Source: Clostridia bacterium (lineage in GTDB: Bacteria > Bacillota > Clostridia > Oscillospirales > CAG-382). From it: a stretch of DNA of 43,188 nucleotides. Of the stretch, positions 8,428-16,333 are shown in pieces. A program made the translations under genes and the position numbers. The stretch's first letter is position 1, and each line of letters starts with the position of its first letter. The notes beneath the pieces are model-generated. The model was given only the letters and a program-made list of their open reading frames with translations, searched no databases and was not told the DNA's origin. The DNA lies in the NCBI GenBank assembly GCA_017436675.1, contig JAFSCS010000027.1, positions 1 through 43,188 on the forward strand, written 5' to 3'.

Positions 8428-9396
8428 TTATGCCCAGTGCATTCCTGTGGGCTTCGGTTCGACGATATTCGCATCCTTCAAGAATGCAACTGCCTTTTCG
8501 AGTCCCTCTTTGTTGGTCATTATGCTATCCTCGTGCTCTATTGAGAGTACGTCATCATATCCGACAAGGCGGAGGTTAGAGATGAGGTCGCGCCAATATT
8601 GCATATCGTTGCCGTAGCCGACGCTTCTGAAGATCCACGATCTGTTGATCTCGTCGGAATAGTGCTTCGTGTCGAGAACGCCGTTGACGGAGGTGTTATA
8701 TTTATCTACCTTCGTATCCTTTGCGTGAACGTGGTAGATCGCTTTTCCGAGGTAACGGATAGCCGCAACAGGCTCGATTCCCTGCCAGATAAGGTGGGAC
8801 GGATCGAAGTTTGCTCCGATAACGTCGCCAACAGCATTACGAAGCTTCATCAACGTTTCGGGGTTATACACACAGAATCCGGGGTGCATTTCGATCGCGA
8901 ATTTGTTGACTCCGTTTTTCTTCATAAACTCGGTCTCCTTGATCCAATAGGGGATCAAGACCTCGTTCCATTGCCATTCAAGTATTTTGAGGTAGTCGTC
9001 AGGCCAAGCGCAAGTACACCAGTTCGGATATTTTGCGCCCTCGTGGTCACCGGGACAGCCCGAAAATCCGATTATTTTTTCAACACCGAGCATTCCCGCA
9101 AGCTCGACGGTCGCTTCGAATTCCTCGTGGAATTTTTTCGCGATATCTTTATCGGGATGGACGGGGTTGCCGTGTGCGGAAAGAGCGTTGAGTGTCATTC
9201 CTCTGCTCTTTATTTCGCCGATAAATTCTTCTCTTTTTGCTTTATCCTTAACAAGCTCGGTTGCAACACAATGCTGACTTCCCGGATATCCGCCGCCGCC
9301 TATTTCAAGATGTGTTACGCCGAGACTTTTTATATAGTCCAATGCTTCGCCGAGAGGACGATCGCCAAAAAGGACTGTTATTACGCCTATATTCAT
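8428..9396 (-). CDS. Sugar phosphate isomerase/epimerase, TIM barrel
   Basis: This 322-residue protein belongs to the xylose-isomerase-like AP endonuclease 2 superfamily. Signs are the start MNIGVITVLFGDRPLGEALDYI, the LGVTHLEIGGGGYPG strand, FAIEMHPGF (Glu ligand), GANFDPSHLIWQGI (Asp and His ligands), IYHVHAKDTKV (His) and LSIEHEDSI (Glu). These residues usually bind a divalent metal. The substrate cannot be told from sequence; similar proteins act on keto sugars, inositols or unusual hexoses. Its operon partners are a second TIM barrel and a Gfo/Idh/MocA dehydrogenase, which suggests a sugar or polyol oxidation-isomerisation route. Confidence 0.9.
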   Translation of the reverse strand: MNIGVITVLFGDRPLGEALDYIKSLGVTHLEIGGGGYPGSQHCVATELVKDKAKREEFIGEIKSRGMTLNALSAHGNPVHPDKDIAKKFHEEFEATVELAGMLGVEKIIGFSGCPGDHEGAKYPNWCTCAWPDDYLKILEWQWNEVLIPYWIKETEFMKKNGVNKFAIEMHPGFCVYNPETLMKLRNAVGDVIGANFDPSHLIWQGIEPVAAIRYLGKAIYHVHAKDTKVDKYNTSVNGVLDTKHYSDEINRSWIFRSVGYGNDMQYWRDLISNLRLVGYDDVLSIEHEDSIMTNKEGLEKAVAFLKDANIVEPKPTGMHWA

Positions 9397-9422
9397 AGCT
9401 TTTCCTTTCAGTTTCTATAATT

Positions 9423-9452
9423 TGAGCTTTGCGCATTTCTGCACAAAGCTCA
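9423..9452. other. Intercistronic hairpin in the sugar operon
   Basis: TGAGCTTTG (9423-9431) pairs with CAAAGCTCA (9444-9452), extended by GCGC/GCAC inside. It lies in the 65-base gap between the Gfo/Idh gene and the TIM-barrel gene. With no T-run on the minus strand it is more likely a transcript-stabilising or partial attenuation structure than a full terminator. Confidence 0.5.
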
Positions 9453-9461
9453 TCGGTTTAT

Positions 9462-10562
9462 TTAGAGATCAAAGTAAGTGGGTTTTCCGCTTTCCGCACT
9501 CTTATAGATTCCCTCGAGGATGAGAGATACTGTATATGCTTGTTCAGGTGTTACGCACGGTGTTGTGTTGTTCTTCAATGCATTGATCCATTGATATGCC
9601 TCGAGAACGCCCGGATCTGTGCTGCCTGCGCCTTGATAATATGCTGCTCCGCCGCTTGCGAAGTCGATCGTTTGGGTATATCTTCTGCCTTGCTTGATAC
9701 CGTTGATACGTACACCTTGGTTCATATCGATACCTGCTTTTGTTCCGCAGAGTGTTGTTACTGCTTCTCTCGGATCAAGGATGTTGAGAGCCCAGCTGGA
9801 TTCGAGAACGATGGTTGCACCGTTTTCCATTACGATAAAGCCGAACGCGGAATCTTCAACTGTAAATTTTTCGGGATCCCATTCGCCCCAAGCGTTGCCG
9901 CTCGGAACCTCGTTCTTCAATTTTTTATACGTTGTACCTACGCAGTACTTCGGCTTATAGTTATCCATTGTCCAAAGGGTGAGGTCAAGAGCGTGTGTTC
10001 CGATATCGATAAGCGGACCGCCGCCTTGCTCATACTCATTCAAGAACACGCCCCATGTCGGAACCTCGCGTCTTCTGAGAGCCGTTGCTTTTGCATAGTA
10101 GATATCACCGAGTGTGCCTGCAGCTACCTCGTTCTTTACGAACAAGGAGTCAGCTCTTTGGCGGTTTTGGTAACCGATGGTGAGTGTTTTGCCTGTGCGT
10201 TTTGCAGCATCGAGCATTTTCTTTGCTTCTTCGGAGTTGATCGCCATCGGCTTTTCGCACATTACGTGTTTTCCGGATTCCAATGCATCAACTGTGATGA
10301 AGCTATGGCTTCTGTTGGGGGTAAGCACGTGAACAACGTCGATCGTTTTGTCCTCGAGCAATTCCTTATAGTCGGTATATACCTTTGCATCGGGTGTGCC
10401 GTAGGTCTTAGCTGCTTTTTCAGCCTTTTCGATGATGAGGTCACAGAATGCAACCATTTCAACGTCTGCTACTTGCTTCAATGCGGGAAGGTGTTTTCCG
10501 TTTGCGATACCACCGCAACCGATTATACCAACTCTTACCTTATCGTTAGCGCCTATTTTCAT
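9462..10562 (-). CDS. Gfo/Idh/MocA family oxidoreductase
   Basis: This protein has 366 residues. The N-terminal Rossmann domain has the NAD(P) motif VGIIGCGGIANGKHLPAL; the catalytic Lys lies in HVMCEKPMAINSEEA (EKP motif). The C-terminal alpha/beta domain contains GGGPLIDIGTHALDLTLW, with the conserved Asp and His used in substrate binding. Family members oxidise sugars, inositols or amino-sugars, or their acids. A ribosome site (AAGGAG) lies upstream. It is between the two TIM-barrel isomerase genes, so oxidation of a cyclitol or hexose followed by isomerisation is plausible; the exact substrate is not readable. Confidence 0.93.
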   Translation of the reverse strand: MKIGANDKVRVGIIGCGGIANGKHLPALKQVADVEMVAFCDLIIEKAEKAAKTYGTPDAKVYTDYKELLEDKTIDVVHVLTPNRSHSFITVDALESGKHVMCEKPMAINSEEAKKMLDAAKRTGKTLTIGYQNRQRADSLFVKNEVAAGTLGDIYYAKATALRRREVPTWGVFLNEYEQGGGPLIDIGTHALDLTLWTMDNYKPKYCVGTTYKKLKNEVPSGNAWGEWDPEKFTVEDSAFGFIVMENGATIVLESSWALNILDPREAVTTLCGTKAGIDMNQGVRINGIKQGRRYTQTIDFASGGAAYYQGAGSTDPGVLEAYQWINALKNNTTPCVTPEQAYTVSLILEGIYKSAESGKPTYFDL

Positions 10563-10596
10563 TTTTGTTCTCCTTCAACATAATTGAAAATTTATT

Positions 10597-10941
10597 TTAT
10601 TTAATATTTACGTGGTAACTGTAATATGCCAAAACGGTACGCTCTCGCCCCTGCTCAAGATCAAACGCTGTCAGCACGACTCCGTTGAGCGACATAAATT
10701 CCCAAGCGTTCAACGTATCTATCTTTGCGCGAAACAGGGTGTCCTCTTTTCCGAATGCGACGACGAGAAGCTCGTCTCCCTTCAAGCAGATAAAGCCCTC
10801 GCGGCCGATGACACGTTCGTCGTTCTCCTCTCGTTCGAGGACGCAGGTGAGATGCTTTCCATCCAGCTTTTTCGCCATATAACGTTTGAATTTCACGCTA
10901 TTGGTATCCTTAGGCGGTTTTTTGTTTTTGAAAAGTCCCAT
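10597..10941 (-). CDS. Hypothetical 114-residue protein of the sugar operon
   Basis: I do not recognise this protein. The sequence starts MGLFKNKKPPKDTNSVKFKRY and then has alternating beta-like segments (LTCVLEREENDERVIGREGFICLKGDELLVVAFG...TLFRAKIDTLNAWEFMSLNGVVLTAFD). It has no signal peptide or membrane helix and looks like a small soluble beta-barrel domain. Its ATG overlaps the stop of the upstream TIM-barrel gene by one base (TAATG), so it is translationally coupled and should belong to the same pathway. Confidence 0.8.
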   Translation of the reverse strand: MGLFKNKKPPKDTNSVKFKRYMAKKLDGKHLTCVLEREENDERVIGREGFICLKGDELLVVAFGKEDTLFRAKIDTLNAWEFMSLNGVVLTAFDLEQGRERTVLAYYSYHVNIK

Positions 10942-11732
10942 TATTCCTCAAAAAGCATTTTTTTGAAATACTTAACGGTGAACTCAACGCCCTTTGCTCC
11001 GAGCTCTCCCTGCCAGGTTGCAGAGTGCGGCTCGATCGAAAGCATTCCGTCGTATTTCTTCGCTCTCAAGAGTGACAGGAACATTCCCCAATTTATCATA
11101 TCCATTCCTGCGGGCGGATCGTCAACGTGGATACCGTCTACGTTGATCGTTCCCTTCAAGTGAACGTGGTAGAATCTGTCTCCCCAATCGACCATTTCGC
11201 GAATATAATCGCGGCCGCCGTTGATCGTGTGGGACGGATCGAATTTTATTCCGAGGCTCTTCAAATGACCGTGGATGAGTTCCCAAGCCTTCGGGGTATC
11301 GACGTAGCTATGCCAATGGCAATTATAGGTACACACCTTTACGTCTTCACCGGCATATTCGATGAGCGATTGAATATAGTTTATCGCGGCGGTGATATTC
11401 TCATAGTAGGAAAGGCCGTCGACGTAATTCACTCCGCAGATATAGACGGGGCAACCGAGCTTTCGGCAAAGGTCGATCAGGTCATACTCGTCCTGTCTTT
11501 CCTTTTCGGAGATCGTTCCGTCGTTATTGATGCGAAATCTTCCCCATCTTCCGACAGCACCGAGCTTTACGTCATATTTTTTCATTGCTTCGAGCACCGC
11601 ATCCGATTTATCGGCGTCGGTGAGATAGCTGATATCGTCGCCGTTAACGTCGAACTCAGCATATCCGAGTCCGAGGTCACGGACGTATTTTATTCCCGCG
11701 GGATCGTGGCCCGTTATTATACCAAGGTTCAT
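10941..11732 (-). CDS. Sugar phosphate isomerase/epimerase, TIM barrel (first operon gene)
   Basis: This 263-residue member of the xylose-isomerase-like TIM-barrel family is shorter than the paralogue at 8428-9396. Ligand-type motifs are VCTYNCHWHSYVDTP, LGIKFDPSHTINGG (Asp and His), FYHVHLKGTI (His) and GMLSIEPHSATW (Glu). The usual strand-1 and strand-2 phrases MNLGIITGHDPAGIKYV and LGLGYAEFDVNGDDI are present. It is the promoter-proximal gene: a sigma-A promoter lies at 11761-11789 and GGAGG precedes the ATG. Function is probably isomerisation or epimerisation of a sugar or cyclitol. Confidence 0.9.
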   Translation of the reverse strand: MNLGIITGHDPAGIKYVRDLGLGYAEFDVNGDDISYLTDADKSDAVLEAMKKYDVKLGAVGRWGRFRINNDGTISEKERQDEYDLIDLCRKLGCPVYICGVNYVDGLSYYENITAAINYIQSLIEYAGEDVKVCTYNCHWHSYVDTPKAWELIHGHLKSLGIKFDPSHTINGGRDYIREMVDWGDRFYHVHLKGTINVDGIHVDDPPAGMDMINWGMFLSLLRAKKYDGMLSIEPHSATWQGELGAKGVEFTVKYFKKMLFEE

Positions 11733-11760
11733 ATCATACCTCCGAATATATTCTTCCTCT

Positions 11761-11789
11761 ATTATACTAACTTTTTACCAAAATAGCAA
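11761..11789 (-). promoter_or_regulatory. Sigma-A promoter of the sugar operon
   Basis: On the minus strand TTGCTA (11789-11784), a 17-base spacer and a perfect TATAAT (11766-11761) precede the first TIM-barrel start by about 30 bases. Confidence 0.85.
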
Positions 11790-11821
11790 GTAGTTATCTA
11801 TACTTTTTAAATATTTTTTAC

Positions 11822-11853
11822 AAAAAAAGGCTCCTCACGAGGAGGAGCCTTTT
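11822..11853 (-). terminator. Terminator of the surface-protein gene
   Basis: A 10-bp stem (AAGGCTCCTC at 11827-11836 with GAGGAGCCTT at 11842-11851), a 5-base loop and seven T on the minus strand follow the stop of the sorted surface protein. It separates it from the sugar operon. Confidence 0.92.
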
Positions 11854-11870
11854 ATTCGAAAGCTAAAAGC

Positions 11871-13070
11871 TTATCTTACTTTTTTTGTAACAACTACTGC
11901 GCCTGCCATAGCAACGAGAGCTACGAGTGCGAATACCATTGTCATATCGCCTGTTGCGGGAGGTGTTGTATCGTCGCCTGTTGCGGGAGGATTGTCATCT
12001 GTGGGAGGTGTAACGATCTTTTCGCCTTCAACGCCCCATGTTGTGCCTTTGGTATCTTCAGTCATATTTCCAACCTTGAGACCTTCAGCAGTATCAAATT
12101 TCTTTGTGAATACTACGTTGCCGTCTGCGTCTTTGATACCGCATTCGGATACTCTAACTTCTCCTGCTGCTTGCCAGAAGCCCATACCGACAGTCATACC
12201 TTTACAGCCGATGTCAGAGCCATCGCCTTCGTAAGAGTCGATACCGAAGTTTACGAGGTTAGATTCATAGGTAGCCCACTTGCCGAGCTTATCGCCTGCT
12301 GTTGCAGAGGATGCAAAGTCTTGGAAGCTATTGAGGTAAGCCCAGTCGTTTGCTTCAGCTGCTGCTGCATCTGCATAAGCATAGAAGTTAAAGTAAACGT
12401 TACCTGTGCAGTCATCGCTGAACCATACTTTAGCGAATACTTGGTATTGTTTGCCTGCTTCGAGAACGCTGAGGTCTTCTTCACCGAGAACGAGTTGGAA
12501 AGAAGGAGGATTTGTTGTGTCTGTAGCATCGCCCCATTTAGCCCAGATGTAGGAATCGGGTTCTGCTGCTTTAATTGTAGCTGTAGCTGCGCCTGCGAGG
12601 GGGTTAGCACCTGCGTCCAAAGTAGCAAGCTCGTTGAGGTCAACACCGCTGAGCTCAACGTAGTCGCCTACTGCAACTGTATCCATTATAGCTTTGTTAG
12701 CCTCGTCGCCTGCTTGGAAGCAAAGCAAGAAGCCGTTTTCGGGGATAGCAAGGTCGCTCTTAACACCGTCGGGTCTGCCGAGCGTTTTGCTCATTGCTGT
12801 GATAACGTATGCATCACCGCTCTTTTCTACTGTGTAAACGTAGAAGTAGTTATAGTCTTTTCCGCCTTCAACGCTGAGGAGGAATCCGTTAACTTCGGAG
12901 ATGGTGTCTTTGTCACCGATTCTTGTCAAGATAACGTGTTTTGCTGTTTCATAAGCTGCGCCTGTGTTAAGGTCGAGAGTGATGATAGCATCGCCTGCTT
13001 TTGCGGAAGCGGGAACGATCAAAACTGCGATCATTAATACTGCGAGCAATAATGTTGCAATTCTTTTCAT
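11871..13070 (-). CDS. Sortase-anchored surface protein, function unknown
   Basis: This 399-residue protein has a clear signal peptide (MKRIATLLLAVLMIAVLIVPASA) and a C-terminal sorting signal. The tail holds two PPATGD motifs about ten residues apart, then a hydrophobic helix (MVFALVALVAMAGAVVV) and the positive end TKKVR. PPATG fits the (S/P)PxTG type known for class B sortases of Clostridia. The body is beta-rich and Ala/Asp-rich with no family I can name. The region around residues 150-330 (FQLVLGEEDLSVLEAGKQYQVF; VYFNFYAYAD) looks like a jelly-roll or carbohydrate-binding fold, but that is inference. The gene is transcribed alone from a strong promoter at 13133-13161 and ends at a strong terminator. 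Confidence 0.88.
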   Translation of the reverse strand: MKRIATLLLAVLMIAVLIVPASAKAGDAIITLDLNTGAAYETAKHVILTRIGDKDTISEVNGFLLSVEGGKDYNYFYVYTVEKSGDAYVITAMSKTLGRPDGVKSDLAIPENGFLLCFQAGDEANKAIMDTVAVGDYVELSGVDLNELATLDAGANPLAGAATATIKAAEPDSYIWAKWGDATDTTNPPSFQLVLGEEDLSVLEAGKQYQVFAKVWFSDDCTGNVYFNFYAYADAAAAEANDWAYLNSFQDFASSATAGDKLGKWATYESNLVNFGIDSYEGDGSDIGCKGMTVGMGFWQAAGEVRVSECGIKDADGNVVFTKKFDTAEGLKVGNMTEDTKGTTWGVEGEKIVTPPTDDNPPATGDDTTPPATGDMTMVFALVALVAMAGAVVVTKKVR

Positions 13071-13132
13071 GGAATTTGCCCTTTCTTTTTTGTTTTTGAC
13101 AATTTTAAAAAACTGTCCGATATGTTACTTTT

Positions 13133-13161
13133 GTTATAGCACTTTCCCATCTCTTTGTCAA
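13133..13161 (-). promoter_or_regulatory. Strong sigma-A promoter of the surface-protein gene
   Basis: TTGACA (13161-13156), a 17-base spacer and TATAAC (13138-13133) on the minus strand, near consensus. It leaves a leader of about 55 bases ending in the ribosome site AAAGGG. Confidence 0.9.
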
Positions 13162-13232
13162 TAGATTTACTGTATTTTTATTGATTTTTTATAAATTTAA
13201 ACAAAAGATTTTCTTCTTTTGGTAAAAAGTGC

Positions 13233-13261
13233 TTGAAAAGTCGGGGAGAATATATTATAAT
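13233..13261 (+). promoter_or_regulatory. Sigma-A promoter of the DUF4855 gene
   Basis: TTGAAA (13233-13238), a 17-base spacer and TATAAT (13256-13261). It is divergent from the surface-protein promoter, with the two -35 boxes about 70 bases apart, so one regulator could act on both. Confidence 0.88.
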
Positions 13262-13327
13262 CAATGTATGTATTAACATATTAACATTTTTTTATGTTAT
13301 TTATTGAGTTTGAAAGGATGATTTAAT

Positions 13328-15208
13328 ATGGAGATATATTCTCAGCGTGCACCCGAAAAGGTCAAGACACCTTTATTCTGGGATGCATCGGAAACGGATT
13401 ATTGTTTATATCAAAACCTCATTCGCGGCTTGGGGCAGACGATCGTTTCTGCCGGTGAGATGATGATCGGCGCGGAGCACAACAACACGCCCGAGTCTTC
13501 GTCAAAGCTCACGGACGGAATTTTTGCTTCCGTTCCCACATACACCGACGGTGCTTTCTTCAAGTTCTATCGCGCGATGGAGAGAACTGTTTTTTATGAC
13601 ATCGGAAGGATCAGCGCGATACACGAATTTTGCGGCTCGTTTTTATACGAGGATGCGACGGGCGTTCGTCCGCCGAGGATCGTTCGCGTTCGTGTTTCGG
13701 AGGATGCTGACAAATGGCAGACTGCCGCCGTCATCACGGGGATCGACCGTGGTAGTGAGGATGCGGTATTGAAGATACGTGCGAAATTTGACGCTCCGAT
13801 AAAGGCTCGTTTCGTTTCGATCTCGTTTAACGTTGACTGTTGGTGCTTCTGCGATCAGCTCGAGGTATTCGGCACGAAGACGCTTGAGGGTGCGGTCGAC
13901 GTTGTTCCCGAGCGCGAGGAATCACAGCAATTTCCGAACAGATACGTGTTTCCCGAGGATTTCTTCGGAGTGCACGATATTATGCTGGCATACAACTGTC
14001 TTTACAAAAATCCGCAGGCGGGATTGCTTACGAAAGAAATGTTTCTCCCGTACGTTGCTTATTATAATAAAAACGGAAGGATGTCCGACACGTTTTTCGA
14101 CAGCTTCCTTTTCTTGCCGTTCGTTTCAGCCGCACCGAGCGGAGGATTCTATTACGACAACAGACAATCTCCGGGAAATTTCTCGGATTGGCAATACTAC
14201 GTTGACAACACGTTCGCTCCCGACTACAACGTGTTTGCGCTCAATGCCGCAGTTGCGGAGATGAAAGCCGAGCTGAAGCTGCCAAGCGATTATAAGGTCA
14301 ACGTATTCTTCTCGATACTCTTCCCGACGTTCACGCAACGTGATTTCGGTGACGTTGACGGAAGCGGAAGGAGTCTTGACTTTAACAGTATTGAAGACAG
14401 AAAAACAGCGATACGCTGGCTCATTGACGAGCAGCTTCGTCGCTTCAAGGAGGCTGATCTTGACGAGCTCAACCTTCTCGGCTACTATTGGTTCCACGAG
14501 GAAGTGAACTATTCCGATAAGACCGATCTTGAGCTTATCAAATATACGACCGACTACGTTCGTTCGCTCGGATACAGCACGATCTGGATCCCGTGGTATC
14601 AAGCACCCGGATTTCAGGATTGGAAGGAATTCGGCTTTGAGGTCGCATGTATGCAGCCGAACTATGCATTTACGAAAAATCCCGCCGAGGTCGTTTATGC
14701 TAACGCGAGAACGACGAAAAAGCTCGGCATGTGCGTTGAGATAGAGATCGGCGGACTCAGCACCGAGGCGGTCGCAAAATACAGGATGTATCTCAAGGCA
14801 GGCGCGCAGACGGGATATATGAATGCGCTTCATATGTATTATCAAAACGGAGGTCCGGGAGAGTTTTATAATGCTTGTCACTCATCGGACAAGGTGAAAA
14901 ATCAAGTTTATCACGACACGTACCGTTTTGTTAAGCATCAATATCCGATCTGCAACATTGAGCTTGTGAGCACGACGTTTGAGCTCGGCGGCGGCACTAT
15001 TGCGGACGGAAGGATCGCATCCAAAAAGGGAGAGGATCTCATCGTTACGCTCTTCTCCGCCCCGAAGACGGGCAGCGTTACTCTTTCTAACGACGGATCG
15101 TTCAAGTATATTGCGAAGGAAGGGTTTTCCGACAACGACAGATTCTTCGTTGACGTTACGGACGGGCTTTCCGAGAAGCAGGTATTTGAGATCATTATCA
15201 AAGCATAA
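13328..15208 (+). CDS. DUF4855 domain protein with discoidin-like N-terminus
   Basis: This protein has 626 residues. Residues about 35-195 resemble an F5/8 type C (discoidin) domain (KLTDGIFASV; RVRVSEDADKWQTAA; KARFVSISFN; DQLEVFGTK). Residues about 205-560 match DUF4855 as I know it: EDFFGVHDIMLAYN, LLGYYWFHEEVNYSD, STIWIPWYQAPGFQDWKEF and ACMQPNYAFT. The last 80 residues look like an Ig or cadherin-like tail. The middle is probably a TIM-barrel glycosidase-like fold; activity is unproven. There is no signal peptide although the domains are usually extracellular. It is a single gene with a clean promoter and AAAGGATG ribosome site, divergent from the sorted surface protein. Confidence 0.85.
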   Translation: MEIYSQRAPEKVKTPLFWDASETDYCLYQNLIRGLGQTIVSAGEMMIGAEHNNTPESSSKLTDGIFASVPTYTDGAFFKFYRAMERTVFYDIGRISAIHEFCGSFLYEDATGVRPPRIVRVRVSEDADKWQTAAVITGIDRGSEDAVLKIRAKFDAPIKARFVSISFNVDCWCFCDQLEVFGTKTLEGAVDVVPEREESQQFPNRYVFPEDFFGVHDIMLAYNCLYKNPQAGLLTKEMFLPYVAYYNKNGRMSDTFFDSFLFLPFVSAAPSGGFYYDNRQSPGNFSDWQYYVDNTFAPDYNVFALNAAVAEMKAELKLPSDYKVNVFFSILFPTFTQRDFGDVDGSGRSLDFNSIEDRKTAIRWLIDEQLRRFKEADLDELNLLGYYWFHEEVNYSDKTDLELIKYTTDYVRSLGYSTIWIPWYQAPGFQDWKEFGFEVACMQPNYAFTKNPAEVVYANARTTKKLGMCVEIEIGGLSTEAVAKYRMYLKAGAQTGYMNALHMYYQNGGPGEFYNACHSSDKVKNQVYHDTYRFVKHQYPICNIELVSTTFELGGGTIADGRIASKKGEDLIVTLFSAPKTGSVTLSNDGSFKYIAKEGFSDNDRFFVDVTDGLSEKQVFEIIIKA

Positions 15209-15246
15209 ATTCGGCATACCCCCATTATGCCATTCATCTATATTTT

Positions 15247-15284
15247 TGGGGAGAAAGGATTCGGCTTCGCCGACAAGTTAATCC
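15247..15284 (+). promoter_or_regulatory. Structured ribosome-binding region of yerC
   Basis: The purine-rich ribosome site AAAGGA (15254-15259) is 25 bases from the yerC ATG, too far for normal initiation. TCGGC-TTC-GCCGA (15261-15273) forms a tight hairpin that cuts the effective distance to about 12. A rival pairing GGATT (15258-15262) with AATCC (15280-15284) would cover the ribosome site and the base just before the ATG. Two exclusive folds are therefore possible. Confidence 0.5.
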
Positions 15285-15572
15285 ATGGCAGACAAAATCA
15301 GAAACGAACAGATCGATACACTTTGTGATGCATTTGCGCTTCTCAGGAGTGCTGACGAATGCTACAATTTCCTTTCCGACCTTTGCACAGTTAGTGAGAT
15401 CCAAGAGATGAGCAAGCGTCTTGCTGCGGCAAAGATGCTTCGCGACGGTATTACTTACAGCGAGATCGCCGCTACGACGGGGCTTTCTACTGCCACCATC
15501 ACGAGAGTAAACCGTGCGCTCCGTTACGGAAACGACGGTTATCACATCGTTCTCAACAAGCTGCCCGAGTAA
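15285..15572 (+). CDS. yerC: YerC/YecD family TrpR-related repressor
   Basis: This 95-residue all-helical DNA-binding protein belongs to the TrpR/YerC family. The start IRNEQIDTLCDAFALLRSADECYNFLSDLC and the helix-turn-helix SEIAATTGLSTATITRVNR, followed by LRYGNDGYH, are near-exact family signatures. The ATG is fixed by an upstream in-frame stop (15279-15281) and by the conserved N-terminus. YerC proteins are common in Firmicutes; their targets are poorly known and they lack the tryptophan-binding assignment of TrpR. It is followed after 3 bases by a methyltransferase gene. Confidence 0.93.
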   Translation: MADKIRNEQIDTLCDAFALLRSADECYNFLSDLCTVSEIQEMSKRLAAAKMLRDGITYSEIAATTGLSTATITRVNRALRYGNDGYHIVLNKLPE

Positions 15573-15575
15573 AAT

Positions 15576-16319
15576 ATGAGTATGGGCGCTTTCACGTCGC
15601 TTTCGGGGATATACGATCCGCTCAGCGACAAAAGTTATTATGATCAATATTTGAAATTCATTTTGAAGGCTATAGAAGATTATTCGAAGATCCCTGTTTC
15701 CGACATCCTTGATTTAGGCTGCGGCACAGGGAGTCTTTCCGTGCTCTTGGAGAACGAGGGGTATGGGATGGTCTGCGTTGACAACAGCGTTGAGATGCTT
15801 TCGATCGCAAGGGAGCGGAGCGAAGGGCTCCTGCTGATCAACCAAAGCATCGCGGACTTCGAGCTGTTCGGAACGGTACAAGCGGCTATCAGCACACTTG
15901 ACACGTTCAACTATTTGCTTTCGAAGCGTGACGTCGAGCGTTGCATCAAGCTCACGAGAAACTATCTCGAGGCGGGCGGTGTGTTCGTTTTTGACGTCAA
16001 CACAAAATACAGGTACGAGCATTGCTACGGCGAAAGATGCTTCGTTTACGAGACCGACGGGGGTGACACGTTGATCTGGGAAAACGAATATAAGGAGCCG
16101 ATCCATTCGCTCATTTTGACGACGTTCAAAAAGCGGAGCGACGGCGCTTTCGAAAAGGGATCGGAGATCCAAACGCAACGGCTCTACCCGATCGAGCTGA
16201 TAAAGGACATCTTGGAAAGAAACGGATTTTCCGTTTTGGGTATCTTTGGCGGAACCGACCGAAGCGAGATGACCGAAATGTCCGAGAAGGCATATTTTGT
16301 CGCTCGGAAAGAAATTTGA
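15576..16319 (+). CDS. Class I SAM-dependent methyltransferase
   Basis: The protein has 247 residues. The SAM-binding motif I is ILDLGCGTGSLSVLL (residues about 44-58), then VCVDNSVEMLSIARE (motif II), AAISTLDTFNYLL (motif IV/acidic loop) and YLEAGGVFVFDVNTKY. The C-terminal half has the beta hairpins seen in small-molecule methyltransferases. The substrate cannot be told. It begins 3 bases after the yerC stop without its own strong ribosome site, and its stop overlaps the possible hslO TTG at 16316, so yerC, this gene and hslO look co-transcribed. Confidence 0.9.
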   Translation: MSMGAFTSLSGIYDPLSDKSYYDQYLKFILKAIEDYSKIPVSDILDLGCGTGSLSVLLENEGYGMVCVDNSVEMLSIARERSEGLLLINQSIADFELFGTVQAAISTLDTFNYLLSKRDVERCIKLTRNYLEAGGVFVFDVNTKYRYEHCYGERCFVYETDGGDTLIWENEYKEPIHSLILTTFKKRSDGAFEKGSEIQTQRLYPIELIKDILERNGFSVLGIFGGTDRSEMTEMSEKAYFVARKEI

Positions 16320-16333
16320 AAGGCGGATATATT

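Noticed and set aside
9429..10583. Plus-strand frame of 384 residues across the Gfo/Idh/MocA gene
   Set aside because: It is exactly opposite a gene with clear Rossmann and EKP motifs; Cys-rich, low-complexity composition and no ribosome site. An antisense shadow.
12171..13037. Plus-strand frame of 288 residues opposite the surface protein
   Set aside because: Cys-rich reading of the opposite strand of a gene with signal peptide and sorting motif; no start signal or family.
14126..14881. Minus-strand frame of 251 residues inside the DUF4855 gene
   Set aside because: Antisense to a well-supported gene with its own promoter; no recognisable domain.
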